Shown here piece by piece: positions 52,963-61,016 of a stretch of 64,000 nucleotides of DNA. The DNA is from Halosimplex carlsbadense 2-9-1 (GTDB lineage Archaea; Halobacteriota; Halobacteria; Halobacteriales; Haloarculaceae), in assembly GCF_000337455.1 (NCBI RefSeq), contig NZ_AOIU01000013.1, positions 124,001-188,000 of the forward strand. The letters run 5' to 3'. A model generated the notes under the pieces. The model saw nothing but the letters and a program-made list of their open reading frames with translations. It was not told where the DNA came from and made no database searches. The translations under genes and the position numbers were made by a program. The first letter of the stretch is position 1. The number at the start of each line of letters is the position of its first letter.

Positions 52963-54255
52963 TCACCGAGACACCGAGAGCGTCGAGAGACTCAGGTGGC
53001 GGAGCCGCGGCGGGTCGGCGTCGGACAGGGCGGCCGCGACGCGGGCGCAGTAGTCGTCGAGCGGGTCGCCGTCCGCAGCCTCGGGGTCCCCCGCCGAGAG
53101 CGCCGCGTCCAGGCGGTCGGCGGCGTCGGCGTCGACGGCCGAGAGGAGCGATCGCGTTCGCTCGACGGAGGGTCTCGATTCGCCGACGACCGCGGGAAGC
53201 GCGCCGAAACAGAGCGCGAGGGCGACGAGCAGCGACCGCTCGGCAGCGGCCTCCGGGTCGTCGACTCGGGGCGTCGTCCGGAGGTAGCGGGCCGCGGCCG
53301 TCTCGACGGGGTCGACCGCGTCGTCGAACCACGACCGGATCTCGTCGGCCGAGGGGGCGACGCCGAGCGCCTCGACCGCGCGGGCGCAGACCTCGACCTC
53401 CTCGTCGGCCACGTCGTGGAAGCAGTCACCGACCACGACCGTGTCGGCCCCCACGGCGAGCATCTCGGCCGTCTTCTCGCGGTCGTCGATCCCGCCGCCG
53501 TACCAGACGCGGGCGCCGTCGACCGACTCCGAGACGGCCCGGAGCACGTCCGCCGCCTCGTCGCCGCCGTAGGTGCCCGAATACTCGACGTAGACGATCT
53601 CGCTGTCGAGGTGGCGGTCGGCGACCATCGCGCGCTCCCTCGCGGTGGCGGGCGAGAGCACGTCTGACTCGTCGACGCCGCTGCGTCGGGCCGCCGCGCT
53701 GTCCGGATTCTGGACGACGTACGCCTCGAAGACGGCCGCCTCCAGCAGCCACGAGGTCGCGAAGTCGACGAGCCGGTCGCCGACCGCCCGGTAGAGCGCA
53801 GCGGGCAGCTTCTCGCGGAGGAGCGCGGGGACCATCTCGTCGTGGAGGTAGGCGAGTCCCTCGCCGAGCGTGCCGACGAGCGCCTCGGTCTCGCCGTTGA
53901 GCACCTCCGGGAGCGCGAGGAAGGCGGCCAGTTCGCGGGTCTCCTCGGTGACGTGGCGCGCCTCGCTGGGCTCGTGGAAGGCGGGGACCGGCGCCCGGGC
54001 CAGCAGGCGGAACGTCTCCTCGGTGTTGTCGGCGGTGACCGCCGTCGACCCGCCGACCGAGACGGCGTCGGTGTTGGCGAGGTAGAGCGGGTAGGCGACC
54101 GGCAGCAGCTTCGCCGTCTCCGGGTCGATTTTGGTGACGTGGCGCCAGTCGGCGGGGACCGGGTTGGCGTCGAGCGAACCGAGCGTCTCCGCGCCGATCC
54201 CGGCCGCGGCGACGCACCGTCGCAGCGAGTGACCGAGCGACGAACCGAGCGACAT
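52963..54255 (-). CDS. PcrB/GGGPS-like prenylglyceryl phosphate synthase homologue with a C-terminal extension
   Basis: A 430-residue protein whose first 260 residues follow the PcrB/geranylgeranylglyceryl phosphate synthase TIM barrel: WRHVTKIDPETAK near 38-50, DAVSVGGSTAVTADNTEE near 65-85, ALPEVLNGETEALVG near 120-135, VYVEYSGTYGGDEA near 215 and GARVWYGGGIDDREKTAEML, then GADTVVVGDCFHD near 240-270. These hold the glycerol-phosphate binding GGS and GGGI-type loops and YxEYSG. Canonical enzymes are about 230-250 residues; here some 160 helical residues follow, of unknown role. ATG at 54255 fits the family start. It may make an ether-lipid precursor or be a specialised homologue. Confidence 0.75.
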   Translation of the reverse strand: MSLGSSLGHSLRRCVAAAGIGAETLGSLDANPVPADWRHVTKIDPETAKLLPVAYPLYLANTDAVSVGGSTAVTADNTEETFRLLARAPVPAFHEPSEARHVTEETRELAAFLALPEVLNGETEALVGTLGEGLAYLHDEMVPALLREKLPAALYRAVGDRLVDFATSWLLEAAVFEAYVVQNPDSAAARRSGVDESDVLSPATARERAMVADRHLDSEIVYVEYSGTYGGDEAADVLRAVSESVDGARVWYGGGIDDREKTAEMLAVGADTVVVGDCFHDVADEEVEVCARAVEALGVAPSADEIRSWFDDAVDPVETAAARYLRTTPRVDDPEAAAERSLLVALALCFGALPAVVGESRPSVERTRSLLSAVDADAADRLDAALSAGDPEAADGDPLDDYCARVAAALSDADPPRLRHLSLSTLSVSR

Positions 54256-54634
54256 ACCGACCGGGAGGTCGCTGTCGCAGGTTAAACTCCCGGTTTCGGG
54301 GCCCGGGTCCCGAGCGCGGTCCGCGGACCGCGTGGCCGACGGACGACGAGCGCGGCCGGTACGCGCAGTCGGATCCCCGAAGCGGCGACGCCGCCCGCCA
54401 GCACAACGGTCCCGAACAGACGGGCGCCGGACGGGAAGCCGAGCCGGTCGGGACAAAACTTATGCCGCGAACGGTCCCAGGCCGAACTGTCCGCACACAC
54501 GGACACAGAAGCCATCCACTTCGTTCGGGGGCCTCCCCGAACACACCCCACCCACCGTTCGCTGTTTCGCGGCGGACCTCGCCCGGGTCCGTCCGCTTTC
54601 GATGTCACCCGACGAGGCGCCGCCTCGGGAGCGG
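54256..54634. other. Intergenic, no gene recognised
   Basis: About 380 bases between divergent promoters. The long antisense frames here are not protein-like. ACAAAACTTATGCC at 54454-54467 is TATA-like but has no gene at the proper distance. Confidence 0.4.
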
Positions 54635-54925
54635 TCAGCCGACCGGTTCGTCGAGCCACGCGACGGCGGTCCGGCCGTCCGCCGTGAGCCGCAGCGAGTC
54701 GTCGTCACCCCGGTCGACCAGCCCCGCCTCGGTCAGGACCGGGAGATGACAGTGATTGCGGTCGGTTCCGATCGCGGCGACGCGCGCGTCGCGGTCCGCG
54801 TCCGCGGCGGCCGCTCTGTCCGCGATGGCCTCGACGAGGTCGCACAGTGAGAGGCACACCGACGCACGGAGGACGCGGAGCGCGGTCCGTCGCCGACGTG
54901 CGGCAGGTCGTATCGCACGGCACAC
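54635..54925 (-). CDS. DUF7344-like winged-helix protein
   Basis: A 96-residue protein starting at GTG 54925. The segments TALRVLRASVCLSLCDLVEA, HLPVLTEAGLVDRGDDDSLR and LTADGRTAVAWLDEP fit the haloarchaeal DUF7344 winged-helix domain, in which HxxLPxLxxAGLV is the recognition-wing boundary. It is probably a small transcription regulator. It is divergent from the TRAM gene. The start is uncertain because of the Arg-rich first 15 residues. Confidence 0.6.
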   Translation of the reverse strand: MCRAIRPAARRRRTALRVLRASVCLSLCDLVEAIADRAAAADADRDARVAAIGTDRNHCHLPVLTEAGLVDRGDDDSLRLTADGRTAVAWLDEPVG

Positions 54926-54973
54926 GATAGAACCAAGTGGACCGGACGCCTGCGTGAGAGGTAGACGCTACGA

Positions 54974-55435
54974 ATGGAGATCTCCGATCAGCTTCGCTGT
55001 CTGTTTTCCGCCCAGATCGAAGAACAAGACGGGTCCTACGTCGTCGAGGTCCCGAAGCGAGAGGTTCGGACGGGGTCACTCGCGGCCGGCGACACGTATC
55101 GCGTCGCGCTGGTTCCGTCACCCGCGAACACGGACGCCGACGGAGGGACGAACGGCGAGGACGCCTCGAGTGCCGAACGCCGGGATCGCTCGAACGGGGA
55201 TCGGTCGAACGGCGACCGATCGGGCCGGTCGCCGCCGGTCGAGGAGGGGGAAGAACGAACCGTCGAGATCGAGGACATCGGCGAGCAGGGCGACGGGATC
55301 ACCCGCGTCGAGCGAGGGTTCGTCGTCATCGTCCCCGACACGGACCAGGGCGAGCGCGTCACCGTCGAGATCACGGACGTACGCGAGAACGTCGCCTTCG
55401 CGGAAGTCGTCGAACGTCGCAGCTACTACGAATAA
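54974..55435 (+). CDS. TRAM-domain RNA-binding protein with a repetitive insert
   Basis: A 153-residue protein with a C-terminal TRAM domain (residues 92-148: RTVEIEDIGEQGDGITRVER, GFVVIVPDTDQGERVTVEI), found in RNA-modifying and RNA-chaperone proteins of archaea. An N-terminal region of about 50 residues (YVVEVPKREVRTG) is linked by a repeat-rich acidic/basic segment with tandem DRSNG units (about residues 69-85). Most haloarchaeal TRAM-only proteins are shorter, so the insert is unusual. No partner is obvious nearby. Confidence 0.88.
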   Translation: MEISDQLRCLFSAQIEEQDGSYVVEVPKREVRTGSLAAGDTYRVALVPSPANTDADGGTNGEDASSAERRDRSNGDRSNGDRSGRSPPVEEGEERTVEIEDIGEQGDGITRVERGFVVIVPDTDQGERVTVEITDVRENVAFAEVVERRSYYE

Positions 55436-55512
55436 GACCGCTCCCCTGTCGAACGGTGACGCACTTCCGTCTCCGGAGTAACTGACAAGTGAGTGTCGTC
55501 TGGACGGTACGT

Positions 55513-56775
55513 ATGTCTAGCGACATCGCGGCCGGCGCGACTCAGGAGGTCGAGGTCGTGTCGGTCACGGACGGCGACACGGTCGACGTGCGCTTCGACG
55601 ACGGCACCGAGGAGGAAGTTCGGCTCGTCGGATTCGATACGCCCGAGACCGCGGAGAACAGGCGCTTCGAGCGCGTCCAGGAGTGGCCGGGAGTGGGCGA
55701 CCCGGAGACGCTCGTCGCGTACGGGGAGCGCGCGTCCGCGTTCGCCCGGGAGCGGCTGGCTGGCGAGACGGTGACGCTCTCGTTCGACCCGAGCGAGCCG
55801 ATACGGGGGACCTACGGCCGGCTGCTCGGCTATCTGGAGCACGAGTCCGACGGCGACCGCGTCTTCTACAACCGCGAGATCGTCGCCGCAGGCTACGCGC
55901 GGGCGTACCACTCGGGGGTGACGACCCACGACGCGCTGGCGCGAGCCGAGGCCGACGCCCGGGCGGCCGGCCGCGGGCTCTGGGCCGAACACGACCCCGG
56001 ATCGACGGGGCCGGTCCGGAACGACCCCGTCGAGGAACTGTTCGTGCCGCGGCCGTCGAGCGTGCGGCTGGCCGACGGGCCCCTCGGCGGTGAGCGCGCA
56101 CCGGTCCGGGCCGAACCGACGGCGACCCAGGAGCCGACCGAATCGAGCGCAGTGATCTACGACGACGACCCGACCCCGCTGGTCGGGGTCGACCGCGAGG
56201 CCAGCGTCGGTGTCGTCGGCGGGCTCGTGGTGAACGAGGCCTACGAGGAAGCCGAGGGGTTCGCGGTCGACACGAGCGGCTACGGGACCTTCCCGTTTCT
56301 GACGAACCTGCTGGACCTGCTGGCCGACCGCGAGGGCGACGTGTTGATCGACGGCGGCCACGGCGGGTTCGGCGTCGACTACGCGCTGTCGGCGGAGGAC
56401 GCCGCCTACTACCGGCAGTATCTGGAGGGCCAGGGGCTGGGGCTCGTCCAGCGCAACCGCCTCGGGCCGGACTTTCTCGACCGCGGCCGGGCGCTGGTCG
56501 TGACGCCGCCGGTCGGGCCGTTCGGGCCGGACGAACTCGACAGGGTACGGGCGTTCCGCGACGACGGCGGGAGCGTCGTGTTGCTGGGGAGCGGGGCGGC
56601 GCCGGCCTACGCGCGAGCGAACCTGAACGAAGTCGCGGCGTCGCTGGGGTCGGACCTGCGGGTCAACGCCGACGAGGTGCGCGACGCCGAGCACGCTCTC
56701 GACGGTGACGAGCGACTGGTGACGACGGCGCGGTTCGACCGGTCGCTGCCGCTGTTCGACGCGTTCGGCGGGTGA
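55513..56775 (+). CDS. Fusion of a thermonuclease (SNase-like) domain and a DUF4350-like domain
   Basis: A 420-residue protein. The first 170 residues are a staphylococcal-nuclease-like domain: VVSVTDGDTVDVRFDDG near 14-30 with the Asp pair, RLVGFDTPETAEN near 37 with the catalytic Arg, and AYGERASAFARERL and FDPSEPIRGTYGRLLGYL with the second Arg region. After a linker near 175-210 the rest (SVGVVGGLVVNEAYEEAE, VLIDGGHGGFGVDYALS, RNRLGPDFLDRGRALVVTPP, GPDELDRVRAFRDDGGSVVL) is a DUF4350/GATase-like Rossmann domain. No signal peptide or membrane segment is seen. ATG at 55513 was chosen over GTG at 55489 because the domain begins soon after. Confidence 0.82.
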   Translation: MSSDIAAGATQEVEVVSVTDGDTVDVRFDDGTEEEVRLVGFDTPETAENRRFERVQEWPGVGDPETLVAYGERASAFARERLAGETVTLSFDPSEPIRGTYGRLLGYLEHESDGDRVFYNREIVAAGYARAYHSGVTTHDALARAEADARAAGRGLWAEHDPGSTGPVRNDPVEELFVPRPSSVRLADGPLGGERAPVRAEPTATQEPTESSAVIYDDDPTPLVGVDREASVGVVGGLVVNEAYEEAEGFAVDTSGYGTFPFLTNLLDLLADREGDVLIDGGHGGFGVDYALSAEDAAYYRQYLEGQGLGLVQRNRLGPDFLDRGRALVVTPPVGPFGPDELDRVRAFRDDGGSVVLLGSGAAPAYARANLNEVAASLGSDLRVNADEVRDAEHALDGDERLVTTARFDRSLPLFDAFGG

Positions 56776-57058
56776 AAGCGGGAGCGTGGCGAAGCGGGGC
56801 GAAGGGTCACCGGTGCGGCGCGGTTCGGAAAGGGTGGGGTCCCGACGCTCCTCCGAGCGCGGGAACGGGTGGGTGTGGACGGAATGGGTTGCGGGTGGGG
56901 GGCATCCCCGGTGGGATTGGGCTCGCGGTCACACGAGCCATCTCGTCGTAGGGGCTGGAGACGGAAGTTCGCAGGGCCTCAGAGATTAGGTACTGCCCGG
57001 CGGGACCGAACGGTCGGCGCCGGGAGTTAACCGTCGGCGGCGCGTTCCTCCGATCGAT

Positions 57059-58024
57059 ATGCGCGCAGTCCGACTGCACGAACACGGTGGCCCCGAGGTC
57101 CTCGGGGTCGAGGAGACCGACCGTCCGACCCCCGAGTCGGACGAACTGCTCGTCGAGGTGGCGGCGGCCGGCGTCAACCCCGTCGACACCTACTTCCGGG
57201 ACGGCTCGTACGAGCCCGTCGGCCGCCCGTTCACGCCGGGGGTCGACTTCGCGGGCGTCGTCGCCGCGACCGGCGACGGGGTCGAGGCGTTCGCCGAGGG
57301 CGACCGGGTGTTCGGAACCGGCATCGGCAACGCCGGCCACCAGGGCGCCTACGCCGAGTACGCGACCGTCCCCACCGACCGCGTCGTTCGTCTGCCCGAC
57401 GGCGGGGACCTGACCGAGGCCGGCGCCGCGGGCGTCGCCGCGGTCACCGCCTGGCGCGCGCTGGTCGACCACGCCGACCTCGACCCGGCCGAACACTGCC
57501 TCGTCCACGGCGGTTCGGGCGGCGTCGGCCACGCCGCCGTCCAGATCGCAGACGCCGTCAGCGCCCGCGTGATCACCACCGCCAGCGAGGCGTACCACGA
57601 CGACCTCGACGAGATGGGCGCCGAGACGGTGCTTGACTACGGCCGCGAGGACCTGGCCGACGCGGTCACCGAGGCCGCCGACAGCGGAGTCGACGCGGTG
57701 CTGGACCACCGGCTCGACGACTACTTGCAGTTCGACGCCGACGTGGCCGCCCAGGGCGCCCGCGTCGTCGGGATCGGCGAGAACAGCCCCGACCCGGGAT
57801 TCACGAACGACGGAGCCGCCCGCTCGAAGGACGTGTCCTACCAGTTCATGTCGATGTTCAACATGCCGGACCTGCGGGTGGGGCTGGCCGGCGTCGCCGA
57901 CCTGATGGCCCGCGACCGACTCTCGGTCGAGTGCGCCCGCAGCTACGACCTCGACGAGGCCGGCGAGGCCCAGCGCGCGGTCATGGAGGACAGCTTCTTC
58001 GGCAAGCTCGTGATCGAGCCCTGA
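57059..58024 (+). CDS. NADPH:quinone reductase-type zinc-independent MDR oxidoreductase
   Basis: A 321-residue medium-chain dehydrogenase/reductase of the quinone oxidoreductase (zeta-crystallin) type. MRAVRLHEHGGPEVLGVEE opens the family; GVNPVDTYFRDG and TPGVDFAGVV follow near 40-65, and the NADPH site is LVHGGSGGVGHAAVQIA near residue 150. The Cys and His zinc ligands of alcohol dehydrogenases are absent, so it is not a zinc enzyme. It would reduce quinones or enones. It has its own promoter, with no operon partner. Confidence 0.9.
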   Translation: MRAVRLHEHGGPEVLGVEETDRPTPESDELLVEVAAAGVNPVDTYFRDGSYEPVGRPFTPGVDFAGVVAATGDGVEAFAEGDRVFGTGIGNAGHQGAYAEYATVPTDRVVRLPDGGDLTEAGAAGVAAVTAWRALVDHADLDPAEHCLVHGGSGGVGHAAVQIADAVSARVITTASEAYHDDLDEMGAETVLDYGREDLADAVTEAADSGVDAVLDHRLDDYLQFDADVAAQGARVVGIGENSPDPGFTNDGAARSKDVSYQFMSMFNMPDLRVGLAGVADLMARDRLSVECARSYDLDEAGEAQRAVMEDSFFGKLVIEP

Positions 58025-58078
58025 CGGCCGGGGACTCTCGGTTCCGCCGGCGGAATGGTACCGCGCCGACCGTCGAGT

Positions 58079-59035
58079 TCAGACCACGCGGTTGACCGGC
58101 TCGTCGCCCTCGGCGACCCGGCGGACGCTCTCTTCGACGATGGCGCCGACGTGGCGGTAGTAGTCGCGGGTGTAGGCCGCACAGTGGGGGGAGACGATCA
58201 CGTCGTCGAGGTCCCACAGCGGCGAGTCGGCGGGGAGCGGTTCGGTCTCGAACACGTCCAGCGCCCCGCCGGCGATCTCGCCCTCCCGGAGCGCGTCGAC
58301 CAGCGCCGGCTGGTCGACGACGCCGCCGCGGGCGACGTTGACCAGGTACGCCTCGTCGTCCATCGCGGCGAGCTCCTCGGCCCCGACGAGCCCGCGGGTC
58401 GCGTCGGTCAGCGGGACGGCGAGGACGACGAACCGCGCGTCGGCGACGGCGGTCCGGAGTTCGTCGACGGTGAACACCCGGTCGACGCCCGGTTCTGGGA
58501 GCGGGTCCCGGCGGACGCCGTCGACGTCGAGGCCGAGGCCGTCGAGTCGGTCGACGATCCCTCGACCGAGGCCGCCGAGACCGACGACACAGGCCCGCTC
58601 GCCCGCGACGGTCCAGGCCTCGTCCCAGTCGGGCCGGTCCCACTCGTTGTCGGCCTGGTTCGCGGCGTACTCGTGGACGCGCCGCGCGAGCGCGAGGACG
58701 AACCCCGCGACCGTCTCGCCGACGGCGTCGCCGTGGACCCCGGTGCTGTTCGTCAGGACGACGCCCGCCTCGCGGAACCGCTCGCGCGGGAACCGGTCGA
58801 CCCCGGCCTGGATCGAGTGGACCCACTCCAGGTCGAGGAACGGCTCCCGGTGTTCGAGCGTGACGACAGCGTCGCAGTCGGCCAGCGACTCCGGCGAGCC
58901 GTCGACCGCGGTCACGTCGGCGGCCGCCCCCTCGGTCGCGTCCGTGTCCGCCGCGTCGGCGAGTCGGTCGACCAGTCGTTCCGGCGGGAACACCGCCGCG
59001 ACCGATTCGTCGACGCCGATCCGGTCGAGTCGCAT
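58079..59035 (-). CDS. D-2-hydroxyacid dehydrogenase, NAD-dependent (core copy)
   Basis: A 318-residue D-isomer-specific 2-hydroxyacid dehydrogenase, the third intact one in the window. VGLGGLGRGIVDRL near residue 150 is the nucleotide motif, and catalytic residues are in VNVARGGVVDQ, TEPLPADSPLW and VIVSPHCAAY. It lies outside the insertion-sequence region. It converges on the quinone reductase gene with about 55 bases between. Confidence 0.9.
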   Translation of the reverse strand: MRLDRIGVDESVAAVFPPERLVDRLADAADTDATEGAAADVTAVDGSPESLADCDAVVTLEHREPFLDLEWVHSIQAGVDRFPRERFREAGVVLTNSTGVHGDAVGETVAGFVLALARRVHEYAANQADNEWDRPDWDEAWTVAGERACVVGLGGLGRGIVDRLDGLGLDVDGVRRDPLPEPGVDRVFTVDELRTAVADARFVVLAVPLTDATRGLVGAEELAAMDDEAYLVNVARGGVVDQPALVDALREGEIAGGALDVFETEPLPADSPLWDLDDVIVSPHCAAYTRDYYRHVGAIVEESVRRVAEGDEPVNRVV

Positions 59036-59107
59036 GGGCGCGGGTACGCGACGCTCGTGGGTAACTGTTTCTGCGAACCGCGGTCGGAACCGACCGCCCG
59101 GACCGCG

Positions 59108-59956
59108 CTACCGGATGGGGCCGTCGAACAGCGTCCGCTCGGGGTCGGAGCCGTGGCGGGCCATCACGACCGTGTTGTGAGCGTCCTCGCGCACGTCGGC
59201 CGCGGTCGACCCGAAGATGAGCCGGCGGAGCCGTCCGCTGGCCGGAGCGCCGATCACGGTCACGTCGTGGTACTCCGACTCGTCGACGATGGCGCCGGCC
59301 ACGTCGTCCGCCTCGACGACGCGGGTGTCGACCTCGACGCCGGTCGCGCGCTCGCGGGCCGCTTCGAGGAGGGCGTCGGGGTCGGCGACCGAGTCGTCGG
59401 AATCACCGGTCTCGACGTGGACGAGTTCGAGCCACGCGTCGTTGGCGCGGGCGACCGCCGCCGCGGCGTCGACCGCCGCACCGGAGTGGGGACCGTCGGC
59501 GACCGGCACGAGGAGCGACGCGACCGACGCCAGCGGCGCCCGGTCGTTGACGACGACGGTGTCGCCGGCTATCCGTCCCGCGAGTTTCGACTCGCGGGGC
59601 TCCGTGACCTCGTCGCCGAGGACGACGACCCCGGCGTCGTAGGTGTCGGCGCCCGAAACGATGCCCTCCAGCACGCTCGATCCCGCCAGCGGGACGGCCT
59701 GAACGTGTACGTCCAGCGCGCAGTCGGTCTGGGCCCTGAAGACCGTCTTCGCGAGGTCGCGACTCGCGTCGAAAGAGGGCTCGCCGGCCACGTCGTCGAG
59801 GGCGCCGACGACCAGTTCGGCGTCGGTGCCCTGCGCGACGCTGGCTCCGATGTGGATCACGGCCTCCGACTCCGACCCGAACACCGGGTAGAGCACGCGC
59901 CGAGGCGACGGCTCGCTCGTCTGGCCCCACTCCGCGCTGTCTGGCCGATCGGTCAT
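59108..59956 (-). CDS. Tandem universal stress protein (UspA family)
   Basis: A 282-residue protein with two UspA domains: one from RVLYPVFGSESEAVIHIGAS (about residues 18-135) and one from SLLVPVADGPHSGAAVDAAA (about 145-270). In the second, VTVIGAPASGRLRRLIFGST carries the GxxGxGxxx(8)G(S/T) nucleotide-binding pattern in near-canonical form (IGAPASGRL then FGS). The first is degenerate at the same place (VVLGDEVTEPRESK). The second domain may bind ATP. It starts at the ATG at 59956, just upstream of the divergent Lrp gene region. Confidence 0.88.
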   Translation of the reverse strand: MTDRPDSAEWGQTSEPSPRRVLYPVFGSESEAVIHIGASVAQGTDAELVVGALDDVAGEPSFDASRDLAKTVFRAQTDCALDVHVQAVPLAGSSVLEGIVSGADTYDAGVVVLGDEVTEPRESKLAGRIAGDTVVVNDRAPLASVASLLVPVADGPHSGAAVDAAAAVARANDAWLELVHVETGDSDDSVADPDALLEAARERATGVEVDTRVVEADDVAGAIVDESEYHDVTVIGAPASGRLRRLIFGSTAADVREDAHNTVVMARHGSDPERTLFDGPIR

Positions 59957-60223
59957 TGCCTGCCGTTCCAGATAGAGGCATATATCAGTTCTTGTCTAGC
60001 TTTCCCGTAATACCTCCCACCGTATCCTACGCCATCGCCAGAAAAGTTGCATTTCGTATATGATCGGCGAACCGATCCGCGGGCGGGGCCGGACGCGGGA
60101 CCGCGATCGAGACGGCGGTGGTGCGGTGGCTGACGACCGACGGCGGTCCGACCGACGGAGGTCCGACCGACGACGGCCGCGTCGACCCGAAACAGTTTGG
60201 GCCGGGCCGCGGTAGGCGACGGT

Positions 60224-60973
60224 ATGGGCTACCGGCTGGACGAGATAGACAAGCGGGTCCTCTATCACCTGGCGCGCGACGCCCGGAACACGTCGGCGCC
60301 GGACGTGGCCGACGAGGTCAACGTCTCTCCGGGCACGATCCGCAATCGCATCGCGCAGTTGGAAGACCGGGGGATCATCGAGGGGTACCACGCCGACATC
60401 GACTACGAGCGCGCGGAGGGCATGCTGACCAACCGGTTCAAGTGTACGACCGGGGCGGCCGACCGCGGGAAACTCGCAAAGCGGGTGCTGCAGATCCCCG
60501 GCGTGGTCAACGTCCGCGAGATCATGACCGGCAGGGACGACCTGGAGGTCGTGGCGGTGGGCCACGACACGGAAGACCTGACCCGCATCGGCGACGCCAT
60601 CCTCGAACTCGGCGTCGACATCGAGGACCAGGACATCGTCAAGCGCGAGCACTTCAGTCCCTACCGGCCCTACGGCCCGGCAGACACCCGACGGGCGCCC
60701 TCGATCACCGACTTCATGAGCCTCACCGGCGACGCCGAGGTCGTCGAGTTGACCGTCGACGAGGACGCGCCGATCACCGGGCGCTCGCTCCGGGCGGCAA
60801 ACGCCGACGACCTGCTCGACGAGGGCCTGCTCGTCGTCGCCATCGAGCGCGACGGTGAGGTGGTGACCCCCCACGGCGAGACGACCATCGAGGCGGGCGA
60901 CCTCGTGACCGTCTTCGTCCGGAGCGGCCAGGGCGACCGCCTCGAATCCGCGTTCGCCGCCCGCGAGCGGTGA
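60224..60973 (+). CDS. Lrp/AsnC-type regulator fused to an RCK_C (TrkA-C) domain
   Basis: A 249-residue regulator. The N-terminal winged helix (EIDKRVLYHLARDARNTSAP, DVADEVNVSPGTIRNRIAQL, residues 6-55) is followed by an AsnC-like ligand domain (about 70-135; VVNVREIMTGRDDLEVVAVG) and a C-terminal RCK_C/TrkA-C domain (about 165-245; VVELTVDEDAPITGRSLRAA, VAIERDGEVVTPHGETTIEA). TrkA-C domains bind nucleotides or cyclic dinucleotides in ion transport proteins, so this regulator may sense such a ligand. ATG at 60224 was chosen to begin at the HTH; an in-frame GTG 27 bases earlier adds an unconserved leader. Confidence 0.9.
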   Translation: MGYRLDEIDKRVLYHLARDARNTSAPDVADEVNVSPGTIRNRIAQLEDRGIIEGYHADIDYERAEGMLTNRFKCTTGAADRGKLAKRVLQIPGVVNVREIMTGRDDLEVVAVGHDTEDLTRIGDAILELGVDIEDQDIVKREHFSPYRPYGPADTRRAPSITDFMSLTGDAEVVELTVDEDAPITGRSLRAANADDLLDEGLLVVAIERDGEVVTPHGETTIEAGDLVTVFVRSGQGDRLESAFAARER

Positions 60974-61016
60974 GCCCCTCGGACGAACCCGCCGGTCGGC
61001 CCTGCTTCGCGACCGC

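Noticed and set aside
51606-53900. 764-codon plus-strand frame, extremely Arg-rich
   Set aside because: It is a frame shadow of the genes at 51676 and 52963; the composition is not protein-like for a haloarchaeon.
58055-60010. 651-codon plus-strand frame
   Set aside because: It is antisense to the hydroxyacid dehydrogenase and universal stress protein genes, whose motifs are clear.
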